Below are positions 62,389 through 64,000 of a stretch of 64,000 nt of DNA, one piece after another. The notes below the pieces were generated by a model. That model was given only the letters and a program-made list of their open reading frames with translations, was not told where the DNA came from and made no database searches. The first letter of the stretch is position 1; every line of letters starts with the position of its first letter. Origin of the DNA: Siphonodentalium dalli (lineage: Eukaryota > Mollusca > Scaphopoda > Gadilida > Siphonodentaliidae); assembly GCA_032622095.1 (NCBI GenBank), contig CP136062.1, positions 35,528,918 to 35,592,917 on the forward strand, in the 5' to 3' direction. The position numbers and the translations under genes were made by a program.

Positions 62389-62449
62389 GTTTGTCAAGAA
62401 GAAGTGTGCTATGGCTAAGTTTGAACACATCTTGAAGAAATTGACTCGT

Positions 62450-63030
62450 TTTTTTATACCCCTGTTTGAAAAAATGCCCGTATTATTTAATCAATCTGTC
62501 CGTTTGTTTCGCCATGCATCTATCTGGAAATTTGCCTGAGCCTGTTTCCTGTAATTTTTTGGTCAATTTTTTTAAAAACTTGGCACATATATCAACCAGC
62601 AATTTTGAGTTCGGTCGAACCCATTTAGCTGAGTTATTGCCATTTTTCGACATAGAATCGTACTTCCTGAAACAGATCTTTGGTCCGAGGCTGTATTCCA
62701 TCATTTTCCAATAAATTTTATTTAAACTTATGTCAACCAGCATGAGAACCTGCCCACCTGCGATTTTGAATTTGGTCTGATTCATTTTGGCAGAGATATT
62801 GCCCTTTTTCGACATACATGTAGAATCTTACATCCTGGGACTCATTTTTGTCCGAGCCTGTATTCCGTCATTTTCCAGTCAATTTTTTAAACTTGGCACA
62901 GATGTCAACTAGCATGGGAACGTGCACGCCTGTCATTTTGAGTTTAGTCAGAGTCATTTTGGCAGAGTTATTGCCAGTTTTCGACTTGGAAATGTTTTTT
63001 TATTTTAGAGTTATTGGCCCTTTCTCTGCA
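62450..63030. repeat. ~170-bp tandem dispersed repeat, three units
   Basis: Units share TTCC(A/G)TCATTTTCCA, AACTTGGCACA, GTCAACCAGCATGAGAAC-like and GAGTTATTGCC(A/C)TTTTTCGAC. The start TTTATACCCCTGTTTG links it to the TATACCCCC repeat class. Confidence 0.8.
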
Positions 63031-63659
63031 ACATATTTCAATCAATTAAGAATCAATATTTATTGGAAAAAGCCCATGTTAAATATATTTGCCTTATTCA
63101 AATACAGACAAATTAATTTTGAACATATTATCAGACTAGAATGAGCTCATTTTAGTTTATATAGTCTACTTTCTTCTTTTGTAATTCAAAGGTGTGTTTA
63201 ATAAAACAATATGTTCTGTATCCAAATATGTTGTTGGATTAAAAATTGATTCAGTTGCAGATATCTCCTCGCTATATACAGATTCATAATTTTCACTCAA
63301 CTTATTGTATTGTGTACATTCTTGAATAAAATGTTCTTCATTTTCAACTTTTTATCCCATTTGGACCGTGCAATAACGTTCATCATAATATTTTATTGTC
63401 TTATAATATCTTCGAACTTCGCTCATAAGCGGAAGTGCGCTTATATTGATTTTATTCAATGCAGAATTGTATACAAGGATAAGATAAGTTGATGGTGAGA
63501 TAATTTTGAATTCTTTAACATTCAGCACTAACTTAGAATAGTATTTGAATTTACCAGAATTTTCTATTTTTATTTTATATAATTAATTACTGATTTTATC
63601 TTCATAAAATGTTCTCATAAATTTGTCAAAATTTTTAACTGTGAGATCCGAATTTTTCA
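63031..63659. other. Intron 20 sequence, nothing recognised
   Basis: AT-rich; no exon continuing the phase-1 frame from exon 20 was identified. Confidence 0.4.
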
Positions 63660-63748
63660 TGATTTTGTCGGAAATATGGCTTGTTGCCATTCATCAGAAA
63701 GCTCTCACCGAGCGCTTTCCGACGAATGGCAACAAGCCATATTTCCTG
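63660..63748. mobile_element. CAGTAATG MITE core only
   Basis: The central palindrome (GTCGGAAATATGGCTTGTTG and inverse) without outer ends, next to a fragment of the TTCTCTTATATA hairpin. Confidence 0.85.
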
Positions 63749-63799
63749 TATAATTGCATTCTCTTATATACAGGAGTCTCCCATAGATAGCCTTACATA

Positions 63800-64000
63800 C
63801 AGTAATGCCCTAAATAATCGACTCATTAACCACAACAGAATTATGGGTAACTTTTCTGGATTTAGTTGGAAATATGGCTTGTCATTCATCTCAGTGAGAG
63901 CTTTCCGATGAATGGCAACAAGCCATATTTCTGACTAAATCCTGAAAAGTTACCCATAATTCTGCTGTGGTTAAGGAGTCAATTATTTAGGGCATTACTG
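63800..64000. mobile_element. CAGTAATG palindromic MITE, copy 8
   Basis: CAGTAATGCCCTAAATAATC through GGGCATTACTG; its last base coincides with the window end, and the left flank is TA. Confidence 0.93.

Overview
The window is eukaryotic nuclear DNA. It is AT-rich, its coding sequence is split into small exons with GT/AG borders, and most of it is intron packed with short inverted-repeat transposons, minisatellites and one LINE. The repeat style (palindromic MITEs, homopolymer G/C runs, GTCC-rich tandem repeats, frequent acatgtacatgt) suggests a marine invertebrate, perhaps a lophotrochozoan such as a mollusc or brachiopod. The species cannot be fixed from this sequence.

One host gene runs through the whole window on the + strand. 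I assembled 20 consecutive exons (285..62388; about 2454 coding bases, 818 codons). Every splice phase agrees from one exon to the next. The protein reads as a large lipid transfer protein (LLTP; Vitellogenin_N superfamily). It has an N-terminal beta-rich lipid-transport region (exons 1-8), a charged linker (exons 9-10), a helical repeat region with a GNAGH signature (exons 11-15), a short beta-rich part (exons 16-17), and a long stretch of amphipathic helices (exons 18-19). Both ends lie outside the window, so the signal peptide and C-terminus are not seen. The subfamily (vitellogenin, apolipophorin or a lineage-specific LLTP) cannot be decided.

Layout. 1-237 is a minisatellite. 285-713 holds exons 1-2. 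714-10000 is a long intron with a sense-oriented non-LTR retrotransposon (about 4084-7840; RT frame open for 861 codons, endonuclease frameshifted). 10001-16291 holds exons 3-8 among TIR elements. 16292-25279 holds exons 9-10 among palindromes. 25280-25560 is exon 11, the largest helical exon. 25561-33083 is an intron with mollusc-style dispersed repeats, a 38-bp minisatellite split by an insertion, and a 1.9-kb TIR element. 33084-46351 holds exons 12-17. 46352-62388 holds exons 18-20 with several tandem-repeat blocks and a 2.4-kb foldback element. The rest is intron.

The most unusual pattern is that three donor sites of this gene (exons 10, 11 and 17) are followed in the intron by tandem arrays whose founding unit is the exon end plus its own splice donor. 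These arrays make runs of decoy 5' splice sites. A second theme is a dense family of near-perfect palindromes with TA-flanked CAGTAATG ends (twelve full or partial copies). Others are TE ends lying within tens of bases of splice acceptors and a clear nested-insertion history near 34.3-35.0 kb.
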